In this document: positions 11,380 through 21,831 of the stretch, in pieces
Numbering within the stretch: position 1 is the first letter of the stretch
Layout: every line of letters starts with the position of its first letter
Assembly (NCBI GenBank): GCA_029721435.1
Contig: CM056573.1
Location: 49,388,501 to 49,452,500, forward strand
Direction of reading: 5' to 3'
Origin: Gymnothorax reevesii
Taxonomy: Eukaryota; Chordata; Actinopteri; Anguilliformes; Muraenidae
Length of the DNA: 64,000 bases
The notes under the pieces: model-generated
Told to the model about the DNA's origin: nothing
The model's input: only the letters and a program-made list of their open reading frames with translations
Databases searched by the model: none
Made by a program: the position numbers and the translations under genes

Positions 11380-11865
11380 CTCATTGAATGTGATGAGTCG
11401 CTAAGAGATCTTTTTCCTGACCCTCCTTTATTTTCGGTCTGAAGGGCTCCTACCCTTGGTGATAGATTAGTACGTAGTTATCTACCCGTCAATGAACAAA
11501 CGTCCTGGTTACCTAAAGCGCCCGCTGGCACTTATAGATGTGGACATTGCAAACAATGTGATGTAGTTGTCCACTCGAAAGGATTTACGCATCCTGTGAG
11601 TAAACGCACATACACTACAGGTCAATGTATTAATTGCAGGACAACGCATGTGGTATACATACTGTCCTGCTCTATGTGTGATGCCTTTTATGTGGGTCGA
11701 ATAAAACGCCTTCTACAGGATCGTTTGGCAGAACACAAATATGCAATCAAAATTGGCCATAGTGATTACGCGATGGCGAAGCATATTAAGGATATTCATG
11801 ATAATTCTGCTGCATTTACTGCCATCGGCAGACTGTGTGCCTTTGACCCATCGAAAAGGGGATAG
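11380..11865 (+). pseudogene. GIY-YIG endonuclease domain of a Penelope-like element
   Basis: This is the C-terminal end of a Penelope-like polyprotein. It starts after the missing reverse transcriptase with LIECDESLRDLFPDPPLF. It has a stop at about 11437 and then continues through TYRCGHCKQC and QCINC, two cysteine pairs that probably bind zinc. The GIY-YIG core is VVYILSC followed by FYVGRIKRLLQDRLAEH, so the two tyrosines, Arg and a nearby His/Glu are retained. The final open stretch (11596-11865) ends at a TAG. The nuclease normally nicks the target for reverse transcription. Here it is a truncated, probably dead copy. Confidence 0.75.
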
Positions 11866-12261
11866 GCAGAGGACTCTAAATAAAAAAGAAAGCAGGTGGA
11901 TCTTTAAGTTGCAGGCAATGACTTTCCCTGGTCTAAATGACTCATTGGACATGGTGGCATTTCTATAATTAAATGATTGACTAATTGGAATATTGGTTTA
12001 ATGGAATATGTGTACATTGACCTAAGGTTTTATAAATTAGCTTTCTCTCTCTGATGCATATTATGTATGTTATTAAAAAACTTGGGATGTGTCTGAACTA
12101 TGTATGTAATTATGTATGTAATTGTGGAATGCAGGTGATGACGCGAGTCGATTTCATTGATGGAACTCTTCAGCTGACGAGCTGTTTGACTGTGATTTTT
12201 GCTTTAATTACACAGCTGACATAAATTGGAATTGTCTTATCTAGACAATGCGCATTTGACC

Positions 12262-12310
12262 TCTATACCCTGATGAAGGCCTTTTGTGGCCGAAACATGT
12301 TGGTTCTGTG
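12262..12310 (+). ncRNA. Hammerhead ribozyme-like motif in the Penelope-like arm
   Basis: The order of conserved elements is CTGATGA (12270-12276), a bulged A, stem II GGCC-TTTTGT-GGCC (12278-12291), GAAA (12292-12295) and the self-complementary ACATGT. ACC before the core can pair with GGT after the presumed cleavage site. Hammerhead ribozymes with very short or palindromic stem III are reported from Penelope-like elements. The left-arm copy (minus strand, about 10810-10850) has AAAA instead of GAAA, which should abolish the core. This is inferred from motif order only. Confidence 0.5.
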
Positions 12311-12519
12311 AATTCGAATATGAACTAGCTGTTTAATAAAAGCTTTTTAATATAAGAAGAGTTGCCTTGGACATTTTGCTTTTTTATGCTTTGAGATTAC
12401 TTTGACTGTTCTCCATACGACTTTTGATGACTCCTGCGATGTCTCCAATAGATTCTAACCATTTTCTATTCTTTCACAGACTTCTGCATTTCACTGCATT
12501 CTTATTCCAGCAAAATCAC

Positions 12520-12701
12520 CTTTGTCGTGTGATGAGGTTGATGTAGTGCCGTAATGCAGAATAGTATCTGGCCAAGTCCTCAGCGGGCGCATCATCTCCA
12601 GGGTTTTCTGGTTTGGGTGGGTACGCATCCGACAGTCTGAATATGCATATCAACGTGCAGGAGGCCATGACGGCTAGCCAGGTACCCAATCTGTGTTGCA
12701 T
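12520..12701 (-). CDS. NPY: Neuropeptide Y, exon 2 (signal peptide and hormone)
   Basis: The minus-strand ATG at 12701 opens a 26-residue signal peptide with a hydrophobic core ([13 protein letters not shown]) ending SDA. The mature hormone then begins [13 protein letters not shown] and continues through [14 protein letters not shown] to the Gln before a split Arg codon. The exon stops at AG|GTGATT, the codon split known for NPY genes. The [23 protein letters not shown] pattern is NPY-like, although YPPKPENPG resembles peptide YY; the neighbouring STK31 supports NPY. The product is secreted and acts on Y receptors in appetite, stress and vascular control. The acceptor just upstream is uncertain. 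An out-of-frame ATG at 12735 would be in the 5' leader if the exon starts further up. Confidence 0.95.
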
Positions 12702-14132
12702 CTTCCAAGCATGAAAACAGCCCCAGGAAAAGCATGACACCAGGAGAAAGGTCTTAAAAAGTAAACCTGAACATTGTTTCAGTTTATGTTTTACAATACC
12801 CCCTTTCTACCTTTTTGCCATATTTTGAGACAGTATACCTGACTCTTGACTTCTGCAATAAGTGACAGAGACCACCCTAACCTCCTGATCAAACTACATT
12901 TTGCTTAACAAAATTGATGTTGCTTTATACTCAGAAGCTTAAATAAAACTTCATATGAGGCTTTTCATGAGCACGCATAATTTAACAATTAAGACAGTCC
13001 ATTTTTTAAATCAGTCCCTTGGCTACATTTTGTCTGAAAATTACAGCAGCAAATTCATTTGACAATGGTGTACAGCCCATATCAGAGGAGAAATAATGTA
13101 CTTCCATTCAAAAAAAAAAAATAAAAATCTTCTCATACCTTTTGTACATATCAAACAACTCAATGAAGTATAATTGTGAATGACAAATAATATTTATCTC
13201 ACAGCAAATAGCTTATTTCGTGCAAAAGTATTAAATGTATAATACTGTTAAAATTAGTTTACAAAGCCAGTATCTCTAAAATTTGAAATAACTCCCAAAT
13301 ATTCAGAAATTCAGATGATACTTGCACACATTAAGGAAGAGCAGTGAAATATGAATGAAAAATAACCTTCCTTCCACAATCTCCAATTCAAAATTACCAT
13401 TGAGGTAAAAACACATTACACTGTGCGCATGTAGAACTATTTAGAGATTAATTCTAGAGTGGTGAGTTTATTGATTTAGATTCACATTTAAAATATAAGA
13501 GAACTGACAATACATTTAGAATTCTTCATCACCTTTATGATGGTGTTTCCACTAAATATTTTAGGACATTGCCATTGCCCGTTTTACTAGTGGCTTAAGA
13601 AAAAAACCTAATAAACATTAGAATTTAACAGGAAAATGTTGCTGTTCCATCCACAAACTTCCGTCAAGGTCATTTAAACGGACTTAGCCTGGATAAAATA
13701 CCACTTGCGTGAAGAGCTCCGATTGAGTTTGCAAGCCGATTACAGCGATCTTAATCGCATAATTCATTTTAAGAAACTATCTACAATCAAGAATGTACAA
13801 AAGTGATTTAGTTGCTTTTTATTTAATTTTAAAATAATTTTAGATTTAGGCTACCGTTCATTTGCAGAAAAAAATAGACGCCACTTTGGATCTGTCCACT
13901 TAACTGATGTCGAGGGTTCTTCGTTAGGTTAATGGTTCAATCCAGGAGCTTTCACGCAATACACTCAAATCAGATACTGTGGCACTCTAAAAGCGGAAAA
14001 GCATTCCTCTCGGAAGGCAAGCCAAAAAAGCTCTTAGTCTGAAAGTGCACCCTGGCGATAAAAGTTCAGTAAGATAATCGCTAAATTTCTTTCTAATTAG
14101 GTTCGGGCAAAATACAAAATTACATCACTCAC
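12702..14132 (-). other. NPY: NPY intron 1 with 5' leader end
   Basis: AT-rich sequence lies between the proposed exon 1 donor and the coding exon. No repeat or gene was recognised. Possible acceptors are TTTTTAAG near 12745 and TTGGAAG directly before the ATG. Confidence 0.55.
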
Positions 14133-14190
14133 ATTAGTTAAAACTGAGTAGCTCTTGTCGCTCCGGTGTCGGTGATCCGTGCATAAACCG
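14133..14190 (-). other. NPY: Proposed non-coding exon 1 of NPY
   Basis: If transcription starts about 25-30 bases after the TATA box, exon 1 would begin near 14190 and could end at the strong minus-strand donor AAT|GTGAGT (GT at 14132-14131). NPY genes of other vertebrates have a short untranslated first exon. Both ends here are inferred, not proven. Confidence 0.45.
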
Positions 14191-14217
14191 CTCTGCCGCA
14201 TTCTGCCATTTGCGGGG

Positions 14218-14316
14218 TTTTATAGTGCGCGCCGGGCATGGGGAGGACGCCGCATCATCATCGCGAACGCAAATCTCTTACCTATTGGCACCGACCATCA
14301 GATTTGCGTCACGCAA
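14218..14316 (-). promoter_or_regulatory. NPY: NPY core promoter candidate
   Basis: On the minus strand a TATAAAA box (14224-14218) is preceded about 60 bases upstream by GCCAATAGG, a CCAAT box (14281-14289). Further upstream is the palindrome TTGCGTCACGCAA (14304-14316), which contains a CRE/AP-1-like TGCGTCA. The segment is GC-rich relative to its surroundings. Position, about 1.5 kb upstream of the coding exon and in the right orientation, fits the NPY promoter, which is known to respond to cAMP. Confidence 0.55.
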
Positions 14317-14319
14317 TTA

Positions 14320-17300
14320 ACCATCACAAGGAGAAAAGGAAACACATTCACGAAAGCGTGATCGCTTTTCAGAAATGCATGAAATCGAACTAAATTTAAA
14401 TAAACAAAGGCTCGCTGTCCATGAATGATGATGTATGGTCATTTCACTTTAAGCACATTAAAAAGTATGCATTTCCCGCTCAGAAATAATTAAAATTTGA
14501 ATTAAAAATGCTTTTCTGATGTTTTGACAGATGATATAGCGATAAAACTATTCCTGTATGTGGTTTTACAGGGGCACAATTAATTCTTACCTCTCAGTTA
14601 ATGATAAGAAAACATTTACCATTTTCCCACTGCTTATAGAGTGAAATTGTCATGATGATTAAATCTAATAAAACAGGCTCCACAATGACTAGTATTACTT
14701 ATAGTGGACCCTAACTCATGTGCGAACATCATCAGATTTACCTAGCATTTCTGTTCAAAACAGCATGTCAGATTTCATGTCCCCTCTATTCTGAAAGTTT
14801 GCAAGCATATGAAGAAATTGTCACAGCAACTGATCAGCAGTAAAAGTTAATTCAATATGATAATGACAAGTGTGTCAAATTAATACCATGCTGTCATTGT
14901 ACATTAGAAACGATTGCCCCATTTGAGCACTTAATGAGCCAAATGTTTTAAATGGCTATTATAAAGTGACTTCTGAGCTACGGTTTTATTGCAGTCATAT
15001 TGGACGTTGAAAGCACTAATAAATGTCAAAGGCTCTTAAGACACACCAATCCATCATAGATATTATGTTATTGTATTTTGCATCCCCTTTTTATTGTCCA
15101 AATTCTATAGCTCAATTATTATCCAAGTTGTAAAAAAAAGATAATAATTTGGGCATTTTGATGGTTTGCATGTTTAAAATGTTTTTGGAAAAAGTACATG
15201 ACAAACTTTTGTACTTTCAAAAATGAATACAGTGTATGATGGTCTAAAGGTTGAAGTCTGATGAGAATTTCATCTTCATGGTGGTCATTGTTTTTTCAAA
15301 CTCGAGTGACAGAATGGTTGCAAACCACGAGCTGGACCTTTGTTTTTTTGAAAGAAGAAATCTTGTGCACTCTGTTCTGATAGTTGCTCAGACATAGTAA
15401 GGTTATAGTAATAAGTAGGGTGTAGGCTAGATAAAAAAACATATGGGCATGTGTGGAAACCTTTATATCCTCACTGGACACCTGCTTAACTTTAGTCTTA
15501 TGTACAAAGTATAGAAAGTATGGATGATGTCCAAAGACCATACAAGTACTGATGAAGTGAAAGTATTTTAATACAATGCAGATTTCATAAATACATTTCT
15601 GTATTTCAAATATAACATATTCATTTATAAGTGAGGCTGGTTCACATGGACAATGCAAGGCTGAAGTCTGTGAACTCTGCACACATACTGTGGAGGTAGA
15701 TGTCATTTTTAGCGGACGAAGGGTAAATCAAATGATGTTTTCTCATATGCTGATCTGTCCGAATAATGCATGCCTTTGAAATCGAAATTCATTGCCCTGA
15801 TGGATTTAATTTTCAGCGAGAAATTGACTCACAAGCCACGGGTTTAAAATAGACTCTTGACTTGCATAATGGTGCCATCTTGCCTGGTCATATTTGCAAG
15901 GAATGTGTCCTTGAAATCTAGAAATATCCACATTTAAATGAAGACCATTCTGACTTTTACCCTTATGAGTCCTGTGATGAGCCCATCGCCACTGTTTGTC
16001 AGTGCTTGGGTAACTATGCAGATTGTCTATTCCCTGATGTATTTTAGTCATTGGGAAGACCCAAGATTCAAACCTGAGGAGGATCCAAGTTGGGATCTGG
16101 TGAGAGTTAACAATGGTCTGAGAGGAGATTGCCTGTATAAAGCTCATAAACAATCTCAACTCAGGCTACCTGTAAGGTCGCTTTAGTCTATATCTGTAGT
16201 TTTATTTGTCTGTGTCTGTATGTTTTTCTGTCTACCTATCTTTCTTTTGTTTACATCAACGATTGCAGAGGCGTTTGGGTATCGCATCATGAAAACGAGG
16301 CTGCGCACAAGGTGAAATCGTGTGACTGAGTTGACTGAATGAGTTTTGTTCTGGAGTTCTCCAGCTCAAGGGTAGCCTGAGCGTATGCCTTCTTGCGGCC
16401 TAAATTAAGAAATGCTCTTGCAATACCTGCACAAGCAATGTTAAACTCTAACAAAACACAACTGAAGAAAAACAAAATGATGAATAATGAACATAGATGA
16501 TCACCTACAGTACGTCTCATACTGTGCCAAAGACCATCCCACAAATTAGGAAAAAACAAATACCTTTTCAGAACCCTCGGGGCCAGAGAGGATCACAGCA
16601 GATGCACAATTATTGCCCGAGAATCAGCCTTTACATCCAGGCCGCAAAAAAAATGAGCCTATTGAAATGGCATAGCTCTGTCCATCAAAACTACATTTTT
16701 CATCAGAATAAAAACTTTTGGTCATATCCTTGCTTCACAGTAAGTACTTCATGGGTTTGAATCATGCCCGCCCTCGGGTTTCCTCCAGGATTTAAAAGAC
16801 TTGCATGTTAGGCTAATTGGAGACTCTAAAATGGCTGTAGGTATGAGTGTGTGAGTGAATGATGCATGATATTTTTATAGATCAGCGAATTGTCCTAATT
16901 TACCCCCAACCTTCACCCATTACATGCTCGGATAGTCTCTAGCCCCCATGACTCTGGAAACATGTCTCTCACCAATTTTTAATTCTTTGGACTTACAAAC
17001 ATGGTTGTAAATGGACCATCCGAGGCTGCAAGTGGGTGGAAGAATCACATTGTTCAGAATTCAGTCTTTCCTACTATGCAGGTTGTGTCACAATCAATAT
17101 TAGGTCATGGTTAATTCAGCTCAGCATCATCCAGGATGGATCATGTTTTGGTCAGCAGGGGTTGTGCTGCAACAGAAGTCCAGCGGTTCATTAGGTGGTC
17201 ACAGGCTACCTGTGCCAGCACTGTTAGATGCAGTTCTTTAGCACAATGAATGCATGACGCAGTTGATGGACTAATGGAGTGAAAAGAGGGGGCAGCAGGA

Positions 17301-17661
17301 AGATGACGTCATACAACGCTATTCAGGGTCTCCAGCTGAATGTGTTGTGCAGATCAGACAGGCCAGTCTAAGTTAGCCTTTCAAAATTGGGAATAACCCA
17401 CTCCCTGCCATTGACAAGATTTTCCATAAATGATGACAGAACGCTTCCCCTGCCATTGGTGAGATATTCCAGGAATGAACATTTTCATAGTAGGAACAGA
17501 TCTCCTGACAAAAATAGGAGTCAGAAGATCAATGATAATTATAAAAAAATCCCAGCTGTGGCTGGAAGCTTAAAAAAAAAAAAAAAAAAAAAAACTCTGG
17601 CAGGGAAAGTATTAAAAAGAGGTAAAGTGATTCATAAAAAAGAATGACACTCCGGTATATA
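14320..17661. other. Intergenic, no gene recognised
   Basis: This is the upstream flank of NPY. It holds AT-rich sequence, an A-tract at 17572-17593 and a small repeat of (C)CCTGCCATTG(A/G) at about 17405 and 17448. The frames at 15296-15706 and 15806-16159 (minus) show no recognisable domain. Confidence 0.5.
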
Positions 17662-18040
17662 CAGTTGCAATCAAAATTATTGAACCCCCTTTGCAAATTG
17701 GGTTCAATGGCAACATTTACAATTTTTCAGCTGTTTGTGATAAACAGATTAAACAAGAACATTTTAAATAGCTCAACACAACTAATATTACAAGTGGTTT
17801 CTCCGAATTCAACACAAAATGCCATTTTTAACGACAACTGCAGTCTCAAAATTATTCAACCCCCCGAATAGAATCCATCATAAGAGCATATCTGCAAATC
17901 AGATGTTGTCTCAAGCACACCTAATGCAGCTAATCAAGAGCTTAATTAGTTGCATCATGTTTTCTTGCGATAGAACACATTGAATACTTGCACTCGCTAG
18001 GGGTTTGTTGACAGTGACATTTGATTGCATATTAGAAATA

Positions 18041-18276
18041 TGGCTGTCAAAAGAATTGTCCAGAAACCTATTAGAGGATATCATTACCTGGTACAAACAA
18101 GGAAAAGGATACAAAAAGGTGGCACAGGCACTGCATTTTCATAAAGATGCAGTTGGAAGCGTAGTTTGCAAGTTCAGAGTTAAAGGAAGAGTGGCTACAG
18201 TGCCAGGATGTAGCAGGAAGAGGAAGCCATCAATGGCTGTCACCAGATTCCTGAGGAGACGGATGGTCAAAAACCC
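18041..18276 (+). pseudogene. Tc1-C transposase, N-terminal part
   Basis: Begins MAVKRIVQ in one frame with a shift, then shows the HTH region YKQGKGYKKVAQALHFHKDAV and the linker ending RRMVKNP. The LINE insertion cuts the gene at this point. The reading resumes as PRVTAGDPQQDLETGG at about 21833. Confidence 0.75.
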
Positions 18277-19103
18277 TTGTTACGCCCCAGGTCTAGGGGA
18301 ATCCAAGACATAACAAGATAAGTGCCCCACCAACTCTTCCCACTCCCAGCAGCACGAGCTAAATCAGGTTCAGCACAGCCATTTAATTAGCGTTGGTAGG
18401 GAGCGGTTGCCCAAAACAATAAACTAAATTTTCAAGCATTTACTGTACTTGGGATACAAAAGAAAGCAAACAAAACTTAAACCAAATGATAACATGAATT
18501 ACTTGACGCCGGATAAACACGAGAAAGGACTAAACAAAAAGGCTACTCACTCCCACTCTGCAGTAAGGTGCTCTATTTACAAACTCTCATCACAAACTGA
18601 ATCTTAAACAGTTCAAACTCACAAATCAAACATACATTACACACAGGTCTCACACTGATATAACAACAAAGTCCATCAGGTATCTATAGCAGGTTTGTTG
18701 GGAATGGCAAGTGAAAAGAGGGGGGCCAACAGGCTTCAGCAGCTGAACGATAAGAGAGGTGGCGGTGCAGTGGACCAATCCGGCGACAGCAATTCCATTT
18801 GAACAGTCCAGTGAGGCAGCAGCAATTATGTTGAAATGGTCCAATCCTTGCAACACCTGCATACCACCTGATACAAACCATCCATACAAAGACCAACACT
18901 ACACAGGGGAGGAGACAAAGCTACACAGTTTAAAGGGACAGTTACAAAAAGACTCCTGTGAAATCCAGTTGAATTGGAACGGTAGCGGCGGTGTGTTTGG
19001 TGCTAGAGCAAACGAATACTGGCATGTATTTTACTTTTTCTTTTTTATATTAATAAATTGGCTTGTAACAGTTATATATCTGGGAATCTTTTAGAGCAAG
19101 CCC

Positions 19104-19451
19104 ATGCCTTCAGGTAGTGAGGTAGAAGGGGTTGGGTGGAAGATCGCTAAGGGTAAGAGAGAGAAGCGGAAAGAACGGGAGGAAATAGCTCAGGAGGGTG
19201 AGATGGAGAGCAATGTACAAACTAAAGTAATGCGACAAGAACAAAATAGAGATGACTCTTTCAAGGTTCTTATAAGAGTAAAAAGTGGATCAGGGTTCTC
19301 ATCTGTTAATCCACTAAAGTTGGTGAAAGAGCTAAAACCGTTGGGTGAGGTATTAAATGTTTCAGTTTTAAAAAGTGGAATGATGTCTATCTTCTGTAAG
19401 ACTGCTGCTCAACAAGCAAGCGCTCTTAGAATCAAAAGTATACTTGGTTGA
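19104..19451 (+). pseudogene. LINE ORF1 (gag-like), N-terminal part
   Basis: This 115-codon frame starts MPSGSEVEGVGW and has a lysine-rich region, then FKVLIRVKSGSGFSSVNPLK, typical of gag-like ORF1 proteins that bind RNA. A stop (TGA) at 19449-19451 separates it from the next frame, which begins ten bases later. The two probably formed one ORF1 before a point mutation. Confidence 0.65.
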
Positions 19452-19460
19452 GATGTTGAA

Positions 19461-20528
19461 ATGTTTAAACCACGCAGTAATACCGGGGTCAAAGGAGTAA
19501 TTTATAATGTGTCTATTGAAGTGTCTGAGCGCGAGCTGCCAGCTAATCTCAAAGGGGGAGACATACTTGAAGTTCGGCGAAAGGGGAATGGAGGAAATAA
19601 AGGATATACTCCAATCTTTATTCCCTTCAGAGATGGTGAACTACCGAGGAGAGTGACATTAGGTTATATGAGTTACTCTGTGAGAGAATATGAAAGGCCT
19701 CCGTTGAGATGTTTTAATAGTCAGAAGTTTGGCCATGTGGCTGCTGTATGCCAAGGAATGAGAAGATGCAGATGGTGTAGCAAAGACCATGATGGGAAGG
19801 AGTGTAGTGAACCAGTGAAATGCTGCAACTGTGGAGGAAAACACCCTGCTTCCTTTAGAGGATGTCCAAATTCAGTAAGAGCAATGAATGTGGAGAAGGT
19901 TAAAAGAGATAATAAAATATCATATGCAGAGGCAGCGAAACGGGTGGATGGCATGAGAGAGACAGGAAAAGATCGAGCTGGGATAACATGCAGTAGTCCT
20001 GTTAGGGCTTGGTCTTCTGATGATTCTGTTGTGGTCAGTAAAAAAGCTCTGCTCGCATTCATGGTGGAAACAATGTGGAAAGTAAAACTGGGTGCAAACA
20101 AAAAGTCAGATGTTGTAAGAGAAATGACTGCTGCGGCTGAGACTGAATTTAAGTTTCTTGGAATGTGGATGGATGAGAGAATGACTTGGAAAAGGCATAT
20201 AGAGAAAATCAGTTCGAAATGCGGAAAAGTAATTAATGTTCTTAGATGTGAGGCGGGATTAGATTGGGGGGCTGATAAAGAGACTCTGCTGATGATTTAT
20301 AGAGCCATGATCAGATCGGTCAGCGATTATGGCTGCTTGGCATGTGGCTCAGCTGCTCCATCAGTTCTTAAGAAGCTGGACATCATTCAGTCTCAGACTC
20401 TAAGAGTGTGTAGTGGAGCTTTTCGAACAACTCCTGCGGCAGCGCTTTTAAAAGAAATGGGTGAGATGCCCCTACAACTCAGAAGGATTAAATTAGGGCT
20501 AAAATATTTATTGAAGGTAAAAGGTTAA
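19461..20528 (+). pseudogene. LINE gag CCHC knuckles fused in frame to reverse-transcriptase C-terminus
   Basis: The first half holds gag CCHC-type zinc knuckles (RCFNSQKFGHVAAVC, CRWCSKDHDGKEC, CCNCGGKHPASFRGC). After about residue 225 the protein becomes EFKFLGMWMDERMTWKRHIE, which belongs to the thumb/connection region after a reverse transcriptase, and goes on to SDYGCLACGSAAPSVLKKL. The endonuclease and catalytic reverse-transcriptase domains have been deleted, and the junction stayed in frame over 355 codons. One knuckle has Ser in place of the usual first position (NSQKFGH follows a single Cys). The chimera cannot be a working LINE protein. Confidence 0.72.
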
Positions 20529-20555
20529 AATGAAATATTTCCGGCCAAGTGCCTG

Positions 20556-21363
20556 TTGAGTTTGCATTGGGAATTTTCATATCAGGATAAAAGGATTAAT
20601 CCTAATTTTGCTGAGCAACTGAAGTCCATGGCAGAGGAATTTCAAGTTATTAAATTAAATGTGTACCCTCCAGTTTTCTGGCCGGTCATTCCTTTATGGT
20701 CTGTTCCATATTCTGATATTGATTTGAAAATTCTTGATAAGATCAAGACTTGTGATGTGGTTGAGGACGTCCAAACTCAGCTTTCCTCTCAATGGCACAG
20801 CCATATGAAAGTATATACAGATGGATCAGAGAGTGGAAGAGTAGCAGCTGATGTTTTTATCCCAAAGGGGGAAATTGGAGAGGGCTTCGGGGCTTGATTT
20901 TATGTCAAGTTTTACAGCAGAAGTTTTGGCAATCCTTTGTGCACTTAGGTGGGTGGAGAAAAAAAGGCCAAGTCAATCATTTATTTGTTCTGATTCATTG
21001 TCAGCTCTATTAACAATCAGAGAGATGAAGTCCTAGTCAAGACCTGATTTGCTTGCAGAAATATGCCTATTGCTTTATAATATTCATAGGGTGGGCTGTG
21101 AGGTGGGTTTTATTTGGATTCCAGCTCATGTGGGCATAGAGGGCAATGAGATGGCAGATACACTGGCAAGAGATGCTCTGCAGAAAGATAATGTTGACAT
21201 TGAGACGCTGTATGGAGTTCCAGATTATATGGAGGTTATTAATAGAAAGATAAAAGAAAAGTGGCAAAAATCATGGGACAATGAGGGGAAAGGAAGATTT
21301 TATTTTGCGCATCAGGGAACTGTGGCAAGAGAAGTAGGTCCAGTATGTGATAATAAAAGATGA
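20556..21363 (+). pseudogene. LINE RNase H domain
   Basis: Reads VYTDGSESG (first Asp), then after a frameshift SFTAEVLAILCALRW (Glu) and FICSDSLSAL (Asp), a stop, and WIPAHVGIEGNEMADTLA (His and last Asp). All four RNase H catalytic positions are visible but spread over three frames with stops, so the domain is decayed. Confidence 0.78.
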
Positions 21364-21652
21364 GGTTATTATAACGAGGATGAGACTTGTACACTGTGGG
21401 TTAAGGAGTTGGCTGGCTCTAATCGGCAAGCACCCTGATGGGAAATGTGAGTGTGGTCCAACAGAGAGCGTGCAGCATGTTCTTCTGCAATGCAAAATTC
21501 ATTCCCACCATAGGAGGGAATTGTTCAGAGATTTAGGTGCAGCGGGAGTTTCAGTCTTCAGTGTGCGTAGTCTACTGAATCTGGACAGTTCTGATAAAAT
21601 AAAAAGGTTGTTGGTGTATCTATATCGAACTGGCCTCCATAAAAGAATTTAA
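21364..21652 (+). pseudogene. LINE C-terminal Cys/His motif
   Basis: The frame reads EVIITRMRLVHCGL, then CECGPTESVQHVLLQC, a CCHC-like motif found at the C-terminus of many RNase H-bearing or Jockey/I-type LINE polyproteins, and ends GLHKRI at a TAA. The 3' UTR follows. Confidence 0.65.
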
Positions 21653-21831
21653 TGACGAGTACCTAATTACAATCCAGAACTGAACAGCAGATGGCAGCAA
21701 TGTGCCTCTGTTGCACCTAGCCTGCCTAACTCAAAGAAGGAGAAGAAGACGACTCAGGTTGTAACCATGGACCTATAAGGAGAAATATAAATATATAACT
21801 ATATAATATATAAAACATCCTTGGTTGTAAC

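Larger units (their letters stand above)
10719..12392 (+). mobile_element. Penelope-like retroelement remnant with inverted arms
   Basis: Left (10719-11223) and right (11878-12392) arms of about 510 bases are near-complementary. They share AGCATAAAAAAAGCAAAATG on the outer left and the complement on the outer right. The centre encodes a GIY-YIG endonuclease domain, the C-terminal domain of Penelope-like reverse transcriptases. The reverse transcriptase itself is missing. Inverted partial terminal repeats of this kind are a known Penelope arrangement. A hammerhead-like motif occurs in each arm. Confidence 0.78.
2003..12519 (-). other. NPY: NPY intron 2
   Basis: The intron is about 10.5 kb from donor AG|GTGATT (12519) to acceptor CTCTCAG (2003). 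It is mostly mobile DNA: a foldback repeat near 5.1-5.6 kb, a nested Tc1/TTAA/SINE block at 5.8-10.2 kb and a Penelope-like element at 10.7-12.4 kb. The stretches 3230-5100 and 10150-10718 show no gene or element that I could name. Confidence 0.85.
18277..21831 (+). mobile_element. Internally deleted LINE with RNase H (I-type group)
   Basis: Inserted in the Tc1-C gene, with similar heptamers TTGTTAC and TTGTAAC at the two junctions. A leader of about 800 bases precedes a gag-like frame with CCHC knuckles. The sequence then jumps to the C-terminal reverse-transcriptase region, RNase H and a terminal Cys/His motif. The endonuclease and most of the reverse transcriptase are missing. The 3' end is an AT repeat (AATATAAATATATAAC). 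RNase H in a non-LTR element points to the I/Nimb/Ingi group. Confidence 0.75.

Noticed and set aside
15296..15706. 136-codon minus-strand frame
   Set aside because: Composition looks like translated AT-rich intergenic DNA; no splice or family support.
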